NCBI GenBank assembly: GCA_020746105.1
Contig: CM036658.1
Span: 14,616,689-14,680,688, forward strand
Direction of reading: 5' to 3'
DNA: 64,000 nt
Origin: Trogon surrucura
Taxonomy: Eukaryota > Chordata > Aves > Trogoniformes > Trogonidae
Made by a program: the position numbers and the translations under genes. Positions 12,491 to 25,960 of this stretch are shown here, piece by piece (the stretch's first letter is position 1; every line of letters begins with the position of its first letter). The notes beneath the pieces were generated by a model, which saw only the letters and a list, made by a program, of their open reading frames with translations, did no database searches and had not been told where the DNA came from.

Positions 12491-15111
12491 AACCTTAAAC
12501 CTTATTACACTTTTCAAGGTCTTTCAAAATAATCTCTCCACAATTTTATAACCAACAGTTACAAAATAATATTGTAAAATTGTAATCAGAGAATAAATTT
12601 AAGCACTAGATTTAGTTCATCAAAAAGGAAAAAAATGATGTTTGAGTGGATTAGTTTTTCCTAAAAGAAGAAGTGGAAATTTCAAAGTCAAATCAGAACA
12701 ACACAAATTCATAATCCAAACAAAAACTATAGGGAAGACATGGAGCAAGCGAGTATGAGTATGATGGAACCAGACACAGAGTGTGATATGAAGTTGGCTT
12801 TGTCGTAAATTTGATACTCTAAACTAAAATTTCACCCTCAAACTCACTCTTGAATAATTTTGTAAAAGAACAGGTTTTGGAAACCTGAAAAATATATAAT
12901 TCTCTGTGTTTTCAGACAAATTCCAGATCGCTTGGGTCACTCTGCTTAAAGTGCTCTGCACAAGCTGAGAAAACTAGAGAAAATGTCTTAATCTTTTTGT
13001 GGAAGGAAACATGTTCACAGGCAGTAAGGAAAAGTGCTGAGCAGCATGAAGAATGTCTCTTATGCTGAGGACAAAGGAGCAGATTACAATTGTTTATCTC
13101 TTGTATAAACAACAGAGAATAGCTCAAACTGGTAAAATTTCAATTTAATTTTATATTATTCAGGTTGGTCATTCAAATAAAATGTGACATAAATTTTTCT
13201 CCTCTTGGCATTACAGGAACACCCTCTTAAGTGCGAACAAGCTGAGTAACTGGCAGACTGAACAGTTGTGTGCCACCTAAGACTTAAAAGTTACGGTGTC
13301 TAGGACGTTGAAAGCAGTATTGCACAAAGCAGCAGTATCTTGGCTGTTGAAAGTAAAACCACATAATATTAGAATGGCTTTGAGGCTTATGCAGTAAAGC
13401 CTGCCCTTCCCATTAAAGTTTGTTAAGTTGGATGATGACACTATTACACGTATATATTATGCATGCTGTAAGCTTTGGAAGAAATAAGAGAAGTAGACAG
13501 TAATTTTCTGAGAAGGGCTGTCTAAACTTATCGAGACAGAGACTGAAGAAAGGAATGCTCTTGAATTCATCTCTTATTCCAGTTTTATAAAGGAGAAATC
13601 ACACCAACCACATAGGTAAAAAAAGAAGAGTTCTTTATACTTTTTCCCTACAGAAAGAGAGTTTAAGTGTTTTCAGTTTAGAAGACATCTTTAAGGACGA
13701 TTTTTAAACAGGAAAAAATACCATCTTGCTCTGCAAATTGATTTCTAAAAGTTTTACAAAAAGCTCTCATGTTTATTTCAAGAAATGCTCTACAATTTTT
13801 AATTTACAGTTTGTTGTAGCCATAAAACTTGTGCAACATGATCACTACACCATTACAATTTTACCTGTTATATTAATGTTCCTGAAAGTTAAAGTGCATA
13901 GTGCTTAGAGTAATCAACCTTCCAGGTTTGGTAAATGTACAATTATTCATTCCTGGTTTCCTGCTGACTCTAGTTTTCTGGGAAACATATTCAAATGGGA
14001 ACACTAGGACATTTTTGTACAGCCTTGAGGCATCTGTGTACTCAGAGATGCAGAATCAAATACACAGCATGCAGTGTGAGGAGCCATGCGTTACAAAACT
14101 AATATTCCCCTTTTGCCCGAGTACTGAATATTTGCACAACTATTCTAGACTCCTGAGAAAAAACACACTGTGAGAAACACACATGGACAGAAACTTTTGA
14201 AACATCAGACTACAGTTTTTAAATGCAACAAAAGAGTATATAGTCAATTTATTTTAAATGTATTATAAAAGAATGAAAGCCAGGAGTAATAATTGAACTA
14301 CGTCCACTTGGTTATTCAGAGTGAACAGAAGTTAACATTAAAGTGATCTAACATCAGTTTGGGGATTGTTTGAGCACAATTTGTAAAATATTCTGATGAT
14401 ACTCAGATTGTTTAAGTCACTAAGTAACTTCTTATGTTGAATGTCACTTTTCAGTTTAGTCACGTAATTTCAGGAAAGGTATAGAAGAAACAGATAAGTC
14501 TCTGACAAAAGGGTGTGTCCAGAAAGGGACATTTTGCCACATGTTTAGGAACAAACCAGAAACAAATATTTTAAGAAAATAAATTTCTACTGAACACACA
14601 ATTATGTATATTTTAAATGAATGTGAATTGCATTTTGACACTGTCAAGCAAACTTTGACCAGATTTGGAAAATACTTAGATGAGTTATTGTGCAGTTTCT
14701 TCTTCAGTAATAATTTCAAAATTGGTTATTAATAAATTTACTCATGAAAAATGGGGATGGAGGACATAGGCAAAAGACTATTAATCCTGTCACACAACTG
14801 AGATTTAATGAATATTGAAATAAGAACAATTAAACAATAGGAATAAACATGAGAAAACACTGTTCATTATATAAATCAAAGATGACTCATCCGATACTAT
14901 TACTTTTCTTTCTAGAAATATCAGTCCTGTGAATACACTTCTATTCATAAGGACACCTACAATGACAAGAACTATTACTCTGCTCTGATTTCAGTATATC
15001 ACAAATGTCTCTGGAATCTCTATGAAATTCAATTTTCTGAAAAAGTAAGAAACCTCTTTTTGAATAAATATATTAAAAATAATCATGAAATTATTTAGTT
15101 TAGAAATTACT

Positions 15112-15355
15112 TTTAAGATCAAGTCCAAGAGACAACCTAGTGATATCAGTTCCACCACTAAACAATGTCTTTTAAGTCTACACGTCTTTTAAGTATCTCA
15201 AGTGACAGTGACTCCACCACTTCCCTGGGCACCCCATTCTAATGTTTTACAACCCTTCCATGAAGAAATTTTTCCTGATATCCAGTTTACACCTTCCCTG
15301 GCACCGGAAGCTGTTTGCTTTTGTTTTATCACTGTCCCCAGCACAATTTTTCCTT
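15112..15355 (-). mobile_element. CR1 LINE fragment (3' UTR and end of ORF2)
   Basis: Antisense CR1 3' UTR without the terminal octamer tail: 'caagtcca', 'ccaccactaaacaatgtc' and the later 'agtgactccaccacttccctggg' blocks in order, then 'gaagaaatttttcctgatatcc'. The same order appears again in the next copy at 15465, so this is a separate insertion. Confidence 0.85.
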
Positions 15356-15372
15356 GCATTGTGTCTCTGCAC

Positions 15373-15455
15373 TGGGTTCAATTGGCAAGGTTCTGGTAGC
15401 AGAGGGCACTACAGGGGTGGCATCTGTGAGAAGATGTCAGAAGCTTCCTCTACAG
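15373..15455 (+). mobile_element. LTR 5'-end fragment
   Basis: The segment with 'caggggtggcatctgtg' followed by an agaag...gaagcttcc stretch matches the first 60-90 bases of the 27853-29034 LTR. It sits between two antisense CR1 copies, a small mosaic remnant. Confidence 0.55.
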
Positions 15456-15464
15456 CATGGCAAA

Positions 15465-16230
15465 ATCACAGAATCATAGAATCACTTAGTTTGGAAAAGA
15501 CCTTTAAGATGATCGAGTCCAACTGTAAGAACCCTAGGTCCACCACTAAACAATGTCCCCAAGAAACTCATCTACACATCTGTGAAATACCTCCAAGGAT
15601 GCTGACCCAATCACTTTCCTGGGAAGCCTGTGCCAATGCTTAACTCTTTCTGTAAAGAAGTTTTTTCTAATAAGCAGTCTAAAGCTCCCTTGGCACAACT
15701 TGAGGATGTTTCCTCTTGTCCTATAGTTGTTACTTGGGAGAAGACCCTGAGCCCCATCTCACTACAACCTCCTTTCAGGTAGTTCTAGAAAGCAATAAGG
15801 ATTCCCCTCAACCTCCTTTTTCCAGGCTAAACAAGCCCAACTCCCTCAGCTGCTCCTCATAAGACTTGATCTTCAGTCCCTTCTTCAGCTTTGTTGCCCT
15901 TCTTTGGACACACTTCAGTACTTCAGCATCTTTCCTCTGGTGAGGGGCCCAAAACTGAACACAGGATTTGAAGTGTGGCCTCATCAGTGCTGCAGAGAGG
16001 GGGACAATTCCTTCTCTAGTCCTTCTGGCCACACTATTTCTGACCCAATCCAGGATGCTGTTGACCTTCTTGGCCACCTGAGCACACTGCTGGCTCTTGT
16101 TCAGCCGGTTATAGACCAACACTGCCAGATCCTTTTCTGCTGGCCAGCTTTCCAGTCACTCTTCCCCAAGGCTGTAGCATTGCCTGGGGTTCTTGTGATC
16201 CATACGCGGGACTTGGTACTCACCCATGTA
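15465..16230 (-). mobile_element. CR1 LINE fragment (~0.77 kb)
   Basis: The octamer tail lies at 15465-15485, then the 3' UTR and the C-terminal part of ORF2 on the minus strand. The minus frame at 15808-16122 reads through [41 protein letters not shown] and [11 protein letters not shown], the conserved region downstream of the RT core. It is 5'-truncated near 16230. Confidence 0.92.
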
Positions 16231-19200
16231 TCAGCAAGGCATCTTAATAACATTCAGAAGTTTGGAAATCCACTTCTTTTGCACTTCATGGAATCTTTTG
16301 TAAAAAACAGCAACTGTTTTATAAAAGTTCTACAATCTTCCTTTCAGTGTCTCACAACTGTAGTTTTGCCATAGAAGCTCAACAAGACAGAGACACTGGA
16401 GATGTATTTGACAGTCTTTTAGACATCTTTTGATTTCTGGAGACAGGGAGATTTTCTATAAAATATGATAAAAATTAAGGCAGCAAATCGAGGCTATGTA
16501 TTGTATTAAAGTCTATACCACTAGCTTATTTAGAAAGTGAACATATATTACGAATCAAACAAGTTAATGATAACAAATGAAAACTCCAGCAATATATAAT
16601 CTTAATTTGCAGTGTATGCTAACTTTTCCTTAAACTGAGAGGTAAAACTTTGCATTTCAGTCTACAAACACACAAGACACAGATTATCTTATAGAAAGCT
16701 ACCTATATAGAGATTACAATATGATTACAGTCATAACACTGAAGCCCCAAATGTGATATACTTCACTTTATGGTTCTTTTCTCTTTTTTCCTCAACAAAC
16801 AACTTGTTTCATACCATTTTTAATTATTTATTTATTATCTTACAACACTAGTAATCCATGTTTTAATGGAGCTTGACTGTCAGGTTACTTAAGAAGTCCT
16901 TTAAAGGAATAAATAATTTTTTTGAATGCCTAGTGTGTCTAGAAAAAGTGAGACAGGCATGAAAAAACTGTTAGTAAAATGCAGAAGAGTTAGGATTATG
17001 TGGAATTTTTCCCCATAAACTTGAAGAAGGATCCCCTGAGCCGGAGCAGTGAATGTTTAACCATTCCACAGCCTGATTGGGAAAATTTAGTTCCACATGT
17101 TCTTTGGCTCAATATTAACGAGAGGTCACAACCCACATTTAACACATCAAGGAAAAAGTTGTCAACTTACATTGACAAAAAAGGGAAGAACTGCATGAAT
17201 CCCTTAATACTTTATTTTTTTCTATCAATAATCAATACTCTTTTCCTTACCTAGAAAGCAACATCTACACAGTTGTACTGTCAATCTTACAGAACAAGAT
17301 AATTTTCCTTCCCGTACAATCATTTATTTTTTGAGTATTCAACATAACTTGCCAAATCTATTAAAAATGTTTAAATAAGATTTGAAATTATGGACTTAAA
17401 TAACCTGTATATAGTCCTTCTCTTTACCATATACTTCCAAACTCAGCATTACAGAGGTCTTCGTTTTTTGGGCTCACTTAATATGCTAAACCCGTCAGGA
17501 GAGAACAGACAGGTCTGTCTTTTCCCAGCCTATACAGTATTATCAATACCTATCTTCATGCTATTCTGTGGGAAGATCAAGAAAGCGACCTGTTTTAAAA
17601 TTCAGTATATACTGACTGTCGTATCTTTTATTAACACAATCCAAATAAATATGGGTTACTTTAGAGAGGTAAACTGCCTAAGGACAACGCTTCTTGTTAA
17701 TAAGAAACGGTGCTTCAGTGCAGGATAAGTTCTGTCCTCTTCAACTGGACCAGTTACACAGTAGACTATAATTCTAGGAAACTCAGGATAATACAAGGTC
17801 TCAGTCTTCCAAGTTATTAATGAAAACTATGTGCTGTGTCAGGTTATAGAAATGTCATTAATATTAGTTACATTGAGTAAGTCAGAGCCATTTAATGAAC
17901 GTGGTCCATGCTACAGAAAAACCAAACATTGAACCAATGTCAGTGGAAAATTGAAATTAAATGTGGTTTCAGTTATAGCTTCTCAGTAACTTTTAACTCT
18001 TCTTTGCCAAGTGTAGATATTTTTGGTGGTTACAGTACAAATTTGGCTTCCTTTTGCTGAGGATATATTATGAAATATTTGAAGAGCATAAACAGTAGCC
18101 ATCAAACCTTTTAAGTCTTTATTTTTTTTCTAAAATTGAAAGGAACTTTCCATGTTGTTACTTCTTTATCTGTCAGCTGGGGTAGAAAATATTGATTTAT
18201 ATTCTAATCGTTTTATTTTGTGCTTAGAAGTTATACCTTTCCTACATATGCTGGAACTCCTGCAATTGCACTATTCCAGACAATTCTTAATTTCAGACAT
18301 ATTTGGAATAGTCGCTGGTTTATGACTTATTGTGAGTTAGCCAATATTGTAGTTATCTTTTATGTAGCATTTGTCTTTTATGTATATTGCCCATAGGTAG
18401 TGTTCTGCCCTGTATAAAAGTTTACCTTGATCTTTCGCATTATTTCACTGTTACATAGATTTATGAAGGAAGGAAAAACCCAGAATATGCTCTCCCACCT
18501 CCTAATACATTCCCCTCAATTTGTATTTGGAGTATCATTTGCCTTCTAAGAAATGTCTGACCTAATGCATTTATTCATTCTGAAAGATTTTTTTAATGCA
18601 CATGGGTTTTTTACTACATGATGAATGACATGGTGGTTTTAGATATGTTTGCTAAAACAGAGCAGATTCCTTTGGACCAGTTATAAAAATGTACATTCGT
18701 TAACATAGAAGACTGTCTTTCCTATATGTGACTCCTAATTTATCAGTACACGTCTTAATATCATAAAGTGAAAGGTGATAGATTTTAAAAGCAGAATATC
18801 ACTGGTTTGATTTTTGGAACTTAAATAAGGTTTTCAGCCTTCTACCCAATACAGCTCAAACTTTATGGCAACATCGTAGCAGAGTCAATTAGTGTTATTT
18901 AATTGCATAACATGCAATCACACCTAGTCAACAAATATTGTATTGTTTAATAATTACTCTTTCTCGTCTTTAATATTGAAGAAGTTAGAAAGGTAACAAA
19001 ATTCTTTCATGAATCATATGTCCTACAAAATGTGTGAACTCATAGAAAATCTTGTTAGGGAAATGTTTCATTATGTACAGTCCTACTCCATAAAACTTCA
19101 GTAAAAAACTACTTTTTGTATTTCATCTGAAATAAATTTTCTGTATTAGTCATACAGGAAAAATTTAGGCTGGAGTCAATGTTTCTATCAAGTCCTTATT

Positions 19201-20840
19201 AACTCCTGCTTTGAACAACAGAAAATATATTTTTGAAAAGTGAAGGTTAGAGGCTTTCTCAGTAGCATTCTCTTTAATCTGTCTCTATTAATTTCTCCAC
19301 ATGCTGGGTTTTCTGTCAGTTTAATGTAAAAAAAAAAAAAAAGGTTTTTCACTGGTGGCTACTTTGTTCACAGTGTATTGACAGGAAGGCCAATTTTTAA
19401 ATCAAGTTTTTCAAAAGAAAATCATAAGCTCACATTTAGGTACTTAAACCTATATTTAAGCTTACAGTTGTCTGCTTTTGTATGTTTGACTTTACAAGTT
19501 CATTATTTGGATGTCGTGTTAAAAATCTTATGTTTAGCAGCTTAAGCAAAGACTCTAAGAGCTGCATTTGGGGATATGGCACAGAATGGAAGATAATATC
19601 ATATTCAAAATTACGATGAGTAGCATATATGAACAAGCCAATTCTATTTTCTCCAGGACTTTTTAAGCTTTTTAAGGAACTTTCTATCAAGAGCTGGTCT
19701 TCACAATGATTTTAGAAATTAAAATATTAAACTATCCTTAAAAAACATACGTTCACATAAAGGTTACAAAAGAAAGTTGATTTAACAATGCTGCAAAAGA
19801 GGAAAATAAAGCATTACAACATTTTGATAAAGATGCTTCTAAGAATACACCAGAAGAGACTACTTCCCTTCTACAAAATGTTCCTTAAGCAAACATCATA
19901 CTCAAAACTTTGTTAACAAATTCTCCTTTAAAGAAAAAAACAACGGTGTTGTGGCAAATGACCTCATGTCTGACGGAATTATTTCAAATATACTGTCCTT
20001 CAACCCTCTTCAGGAGGAGCTAACATGACCAAAACATCTTTCCGGTTTCCTACTCAGTCTTCCTTCCTAACACACAGGTACTGAATTCTTGCATCAAATA
20101 TCTTTTAAATGACCACTATCACTTAAAAAAATACAAAATTAAATACATTAACTGTGGTTTTGGTCAGTATTCCAGTATTCCCTGCATCAGTTCTAAGAAT
20201 AGTCCTTAAAATAGATTCAATAAGTCATAAGATACTAACCTTTTAGCTTCTGTGACAAATCCTCCTATCTTTCTGACCTTGGGTCTGTTCACTTCAAATA
20301 AAGGAGAATACCTATAGCATCTAGAATTTAAATGGTTGTTAGTACTTATAGGCCCCTTCTTTCCAGATCAGCAAGAAGATACTATTCCTAAATATAGACA
20401 AAAAGATCAGATGCATCTCTTCTCAAGAACAACTAGAAATATGTCCTTGAGAGTAAAATATCTACAAGGTTTGTTAAACCTTGTTTCCTCCAGGAATAAA
20501 TCAGAGAAAGGAACAGGGCAGATGTATAGGTACAGCTGTGCCTTTGTTTGCAGTAGACCATAGGGCTTGATCAATACATGTTTACCACAGAGGCAATTGA
20601 GCTATTCCTAAGACAATCTTGGCTTTAGTCAGAGAATAGACAGAGTGACAAAACAGAGTTCTGGGGCAAATTATTGACTTTTGGGAATTGCTATTTCCAT
20701 AACTAAACCAATTTTGAAGGTTCTCACAGAACTTAATGGAAAAGTTACCTTTCTTTCACTTCCTAATCAGTGCACTGATCTAATGCAAAGCTATCAAACA
20801 ACTGAGAGGGTAGCTCTAAAGGATCTTTACTCACACATAC
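16231..20840. other. 4.6 kb AT-rich stretch, nothing identified
   Basis: No repeat ends, RNA genes or exon-like frames recognised. The 112-codon plus frame at 17390-17728 has hydrophobic stretches but no domain, and AT-rich sequence readily yields such frames. A 15-base A-run lies near 19330. Confidence 0.5.
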
Positions 20841-21157
20841 ATAATCATAGAATCATAGAATTATCAGGGTTGGAAGGGATCTCAAAGATCATTTAGTTTG
20901 AGCCCTCTAGCCATGGGCAGGGACATCCCCCACTAGATCAGGCTGCTCAGAGCCCCATCCAGCCTGGTCTTAAAAACTCCCAGGCATGGAGCTTCCACCT
21001 CCTCTCTCGACAACTTGTTCCAGTGTCTCACTACCCTCATAGTGAAGAACGTCTTCTTAACATCCAATCTAAACCAATCCATCTCTAGTTTTAATACATT
21101 CTCCCCAGTCCTATAACTATCCAACATCCTAAAAAGCCCCTCACCAAAAACCAAAAA
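20841..21157 (-). mobile_element. CR1 LINE 3' fragment (~0.32 kb)
   Basis: AATCATAG-type tail units, then the 3' UTR, then a minus frame (20933-21154) with VVRHWNKLSREEVEAPCLGV, the ORF2 C-terminus. It ends near an A/C-rich junction at about 21157. Confidence 0.92.
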
Positions 21158-21258
21158 AAAACCAGTGTGGCACCCATAAGAAGGTTTTACAGTGGAGCAG
21201 TTATTACATAATTAATTTACTTAATACCAATCATGAAAGAATCAATACTTGTTAAAGA

Positions 21259-21448
21259 AGAGCCGGTTAGCTCACTCAGTTAGAGTGTGGTGTTGATAAC
21301 ATCAAGGTCACGGATTTGATCCCCATTTGATTCCCATGTGTTGCCTGATCTAGTAGAGAGGCGCCCCTGCCCATGACGAGGAGGTTGGATTAGATGATCT
21401 CTAAGGTCCCTTCCAGCCTAGGTCATTCTGTGATTCTATGATTCTATC
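21259..21448 (+). mobile_element. tRNA-Ile-derived SINE with CR1-like tail (TguSINE1-like)
   Basis: The head (21259-21335) is a decayed tRNA-Ile-like sequence: 'gccggttagctcactcagtt' covers the acceptor/D-arm and polymerase III A box (about 21267-21287), the anticodon position reads GAT, and a B box (ggatttgatcc) lies at 21312-21322. A short linker leads to a tail (about 21385-21448) with 'gatgatctctaaggtccctt' and two ATTCTATG/ATTCTGTG units, the 3' end of a CR1 LINE. A tRNA head joined to a LINE tail defines this SINE type; TguSINE1 of zebra finch is described this way. Two more copies lie at 51272 and 60493. Confidence 0.88.
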
Positions 21449-24400
21449 ACGACCCGATACCCTAAAAAGGCCCTTACCAGATAAATATATTATAACCACA
21501 TTTTGAGGTGAGACAGAAGCCAGAATATCAACAATAGCTACTATATTTTTAAGATTGCTGATCCTATTTAACATCAGAAAGAGAATCTGAATTCATTCAC
21601 TATCACTCAGAGCAGGTAAGATGCAAACTCCCAAAGTGAATACTAAGTAATAGTCATGGTCTTCCACAGAGGAGTTTAAGAGTCATTTTGTTCATTAGCT
21701 TTTCACACCCAGTGTAAGGTTTTGAAGCCTTACCTTTTTCTGACATCTTTGAGCACAATTACCTCTTTTTAAGGTGTAGCAATACCACAAGCAAAACTAA
21801 CAAGAAGCTAGAGCTTGCAAATTTAATTTGCAATCAAAAAGCCCAGTGCGCCAAGAACTAGCTACTTTTTAGATGCAAGCTGTGCTAACTTCGAGATGTT
21901 CACTCCTGTTACTTCAACTTCAGTAATGACCCAAAGCAGTAGAGAACAGTTGCATAGAGAAAGAGAAGAGTTCACATAGCAAGCTAGACATTTTAAAAGC
22001 AGGCTTCCATATCCTATTCAGAATGTGCCTCTCTTGTGCAGCACTGCTAAGGAGACTCATCTTCCTCAAGCTGGAGATCAAAAACTAAATATGTGAATCA
22101 TTGGGAGGTCAGGTCTACATTCCGGCTGAGGCATCTGTCATTGAAAACTAACCACAAGAAGTGCTGATGCAAAATTTATGCTGTCTCTGATTAACAATAT
22201 GGGCTGATATCTGGAAATACAACAGAGATGGGCACCTCGATCCATAGTGCTGCACAATGGCAGTTTGTGGACAGTTTGGCCTTAAAGCCCAAAACATGCT
22301 AGTAACATTTTAGTAGTTCATTTTGACTTCTTGAGGTTAATCCTAAAATTTAAGTAAACATTAAAAATAGTAAACTGAACAAAGTAAAAGTATGGAAAAA
22401 ATACCTTTGTCCTATTAGAAAATAAATAGATCTTCTGACTCAAAGAATGGTTTATACAAGATGACATCTTGTAAAGAAAATATGATTTAGGATTTTCAAT
22501 TCAAGTAAAGATGCTGTATAAATATGAAGTACAACACTAGCAGAAGTAAAAATAATTAATTTACATATTAATAACTAATCACACAAGCTGCTTTTTAATA
22601 CGCAAAAGTCCTTGTTTTGAAATGTAAATGTTACTATTTGCACAGTGTTTAACACAGTTCTTCAAATTAAGTTGGTTACTTAACTAGAAAAAAATAATCT
22701 GATTTCATGATTTTGATAAAGTTTGTTGTTTTACTATTACTTAAAAATGGATTATGGAAAAGCTAGGAGCTTGTTGTAGGAGTGGCAAATCACACTTTTT
22801 TTTTTACATAACCACGTTGGAGATTGTGAAATTTTCTCTCTACTTAAAGAAAGAATCTGTTGTCATTTCACAATGTGGTTCAGACAATAAAAATAACATT
22901 AGGGACTTTTATCTTTCAGATGAAAGAAGTCCACTTTGAACATCAGAAAAGTAGTCTGTTTGTTCAAGAGAGTGAAGTTATAAAGAAAATAGAAATGAAA
23001 GAGCAGAGCTCCGAAACTATAACATAAAAGTATAAAAAAATATTTTGACATTTGCATGAATTTAATATAATTGATCACTGTATGTACATGTAGAACTGAA
23101 GACCAGAGGAGTACTTCAGCTTTCCATGTCCTCCTGAAACAAGGCAAGTACAATTTCATACCTTACCCTATCCATTCTCCAAAGTTCACCTTGTAGTTAA
23201 AAGCTTAAGGAACTAGATATTTAATATCCCCCCCCCCCTTTTTTTTTTCCTGAAAATATTAAACAAACTTTACACACTCTTGCAGTTAGGTTTAAAACAA
23301 TTCGACAAACCAGCCTCATAGATCAGTAGCAGTAGCAACAGCAATAGCATTGACATCAGGTCCTAGTATAGTGCTGTTAATTGTTATAAAAATTTAATTA
23401 CAGGTGTGATACTTTGTAACTGTCACCACCATACACACACGAGGTAAAGCCGTGTTCAACATTTCCCAGTACAAAGGTACACTAAAAATGATCTGAACAT
23501 TGATTTTCAGTATCATTACTTTTAATATTAGCTGATCTTAATGAGTAAGATACTCAAAAGTGTCTTCCATCCAATTTTTACTGTAAGATGAAGTAGTAGC
23601 TTTTCTGTCCAGAAATAAAAAAGAGTGGAGTCTTTAATACACACCCTATTTCTACCATCCTTTCACTCCAATGATTTTAGATTCAACTTGAACAAAAGAG
23701 ACAACAAAATTAAAACCCCCCTGAGAGCACTCATAAGGGTTATGTCTGTCTTCTTGTCAGTTCTGAAGTGGCTAGAATAAACCTTACTTTTGCAGATGTG
23801 ATAAACTTTATGCATAGAACTGTTATCCATAAAGAGCTAAATACACTATCTCCCGCCATTAGTAAATTTTCTTAATAAATTCTTAATTAAAACTAAATCT
23901 TAAAGGTAAGCACAATTTTACCTCCTTAAAGGAAACAAGCTGATACTTTCAAACCTGGGTTTTTTTTTAAATTTATTTATTCTGAACTGTAATACAAAGC
24001 CAGAAAAATATTTTCTATACAGAATTTTTTTTAAATTATGTTTTGGCAACCAAAAAGACTGTATTTTTTTTCAAGTCTGTGCGCATGTCCCAGGCTAGTT
24101 GTAGACAGCCTGTATGACAGCTGATAGGGGAATGCAAAGTCAGACAGTCTTGTTAGAAGGCTTTACAGAGTGCTGCAGTAAGCTTGGATCAATTTTTTTT
24201 TTTCCCAGCATAAAAAAGAGTTTGACCAGCTTTGACTAAAGTATAAAATAATTTTTTCTCTTTTGCCTCTATCTAGTCTTCCATCTTCTGAAAATCATTC
24301 ATATGCCTTAACTGAGTCTTTCCTGAAATCAAATTTGATTTGTAAGAGAAATCTATTTTATAGTTACCAGTAAATCTAATCATTTAGGCCATAAAAAACT

Positions 24401-24672
24401 CGTACACCTCTCTTCTCAAAGACTGTCAACCACATTTACATTAAGAAGACTCAAAAAGTAGAGTACAATACCTAAATTCAGTAACTAGGTAACAATTCAC
24501 TGTAGGTTGGATATTGTAATTTTTAAGGTTTATGTGGCAGAAAGACTGGAGCTAGGCAGGATATATTTCATCTGAACCATACTGTTTGTCAGACTCGTTA
24601 AACTGTTAATTATTAAGGCTGCAGTTACTTATGCTTACCTGGCAACTTTCTCAGAGTGCCTGCAGTTATGAA
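21449..24672. other. 3.2 kb AT-rich stretch
   Basis: The first ~35 bases after the SINE ('cccgataccctaaaaaggcc') resemble the CR1 segment at about 21125, so the SINE may lie within CR1-derived sequence. The rest shows only homopolymers, including a C11/T10 run at 23228-23248. No genes recognised. Confidence 0.45.
23228..23248. repeat. C11-T10 homopolymer pair
   Basis: Eleven C followed by ten T; low-complexity sequence. Confidence 0.85.
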
Positions 24673-24697
24673 GGGGGGGGGGGGGGGGGGGGGGGGG
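24673..24697. repeat. Poly-G tract (25 G)
   Basis: Uninterrupted run of 25 G on the plus strand, long for an AT-rich background and capable in principle of forming G-quadruplexes. Length may be affected by sequencing error. Confidence 0.85.
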
Positions 24698-24962
24698 AAT
24701 AAAAAGTAGCATACTCTGCAATTGAAACAGAAAGTTAGAAAATTTATATTAATATAATACTAGCCAGCTGAGATGTTTTTTTCTAAAAACAAAAAGAAAT
24801 TAGGCACATGCTTCCTAATGCAAAATGCCTTCTAAAATCATAACTTGTTTTGCTACATCTGCAAAAGGAACAAGGACCACTGCAGTGAGGGAAAGAGCTG
24901 ATTTACTACATTTGAGAACTGTGCAGTGCTTTATGCTGGAAAACCCGCACGTGGATGGATCA

Positions 24963-25960
24963 GTGACAGTGGTTCAAGTTAACCACTCAGGCTGACAACA
25001 AAGAACCACACAGTCATTCCCTCACTCCCTCTCCCTTCCCCAACTTCATAGGGATGTGGAGGGAGAAAAATTAACTAAAAAGGTTCAGCGATTGAGATTA
25101 AAGACAGGGAGGAAATAATCTACCTCTTACAATGACAGGTAAAAAAACAGAGTAGACATGGGGAGAAAAAAAAAAAAATTAATTTACCACCACCATTTAT
25201 GGAGTAGGAATATTGAGAAGTTTACATAAATAGATATAACCTGATCTTAAATATGCTCTTCCTTCCACCCTTCCCATCTTCCTGGTTACCTCTTCCCCCG
25301 CATGGGTGTAAGGGGGGAGCAGGGAGTGAGGCTGCGGTCCATCGGCCATTACTCATTGTCCCTAGCAGTTCATTCTTCTTGGGAAAGAGGCCTCCTCACG
25401 GTGTTCCTCTGTTACCGTGTGGTGTCCATCTCACAGGACACAATCCTCTCCCTCCATTAGTCTATCGCAATCTGGGTTGCGGGTCACTTCGGGGTGTGAC
25501 CTCCTCTCCTGCACAGTCTCTTTCCCGTCGGGCACGGGGTTCTTCACGTGCTGCTGCATCCTGGATGTTCTCACTGCTGCCAATCCCCTCAGTTCGCAGG
25601 CAAACATATCCCTGCCGTCTCACTCTTGGGAAACCTTCTATTCCAGTGCCTTTCTCCTCCACATTCCTCACTGTATTCCTTTTCTCTCCTCTCACCTGTC
25701 CCTCCTCTGACAGAAAAAATACCCAACATAAGACAGGGCAGATCAAGATGAGGATAGACAAAACCAAAATAGAAAGAGAAGCTGGAACGATAGGGTTGTC
25801 TCTTAAATACCTTGATTTCAGAGGCATTGACTGTCCTGGTCTTGACCAGAAGCAGATCTGACTTCTATGTGGGGCTGGGGAGAAAACCGAAGTTTCAAGA
25901 GTCATCACCCACAGCCCTCCCTTTATTTCCAAATACCCTGCCGGACTCGTACTCATAACA
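24963..25960 (-). mobile_element. Endogenous retrovirus-type LTR, antisense (right end approximate)
   Basis: Read on the minus strand, the left part matches the R/U5 end of the 27853-29034 LTR: the terminal TG-start (24963), the 'tcactccctctccc' stretch, 'ggttcagcgattgagatta', 'gacagggagg' and 'aaacagagtagac' occur in the same order as in that copy. Further right is a GC-richer, CpG-containing section (25250-25640) and, at 25801-25810, a minus-strand GTATTTAAGA that could serve as TATA box. The upstream U3 (25810-25960) does not match the other copy, suggesting a different subfamily. The large overlapping frames at 25253-25861 and 25462-26064 are by-products of this composition. Confidence 0.65.

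Larger units (their letters stand above)
10317..15111. other. 4.8 kb AT-rich stretch without genes
   Basis: Contains a T-run at about 10350-10367 and a (TTTTG)-rich tract at 11161-11212. A block at 12300-12490 has dense homeodomain-like TAATTA/ATGAATAAT words and is noted separately as a possible conserved non-coding element. The remaining open frames (11417-11650, 11810-12088, 13901-14173) carry no recognisable domain. Confidence 0.5.

Noticed and set aside
17390..17728. 112-codon hydrophobic frame
   Set aside because: No domain, no splice or promoter context; expected by chance in AT-rich DNA.
21259..21335. Functional tRNA-Ile gene
   Set aside because: Arms carry mismatches, the B box is altered and the sequence continues into a CR1-like tail; it is a SINE head.
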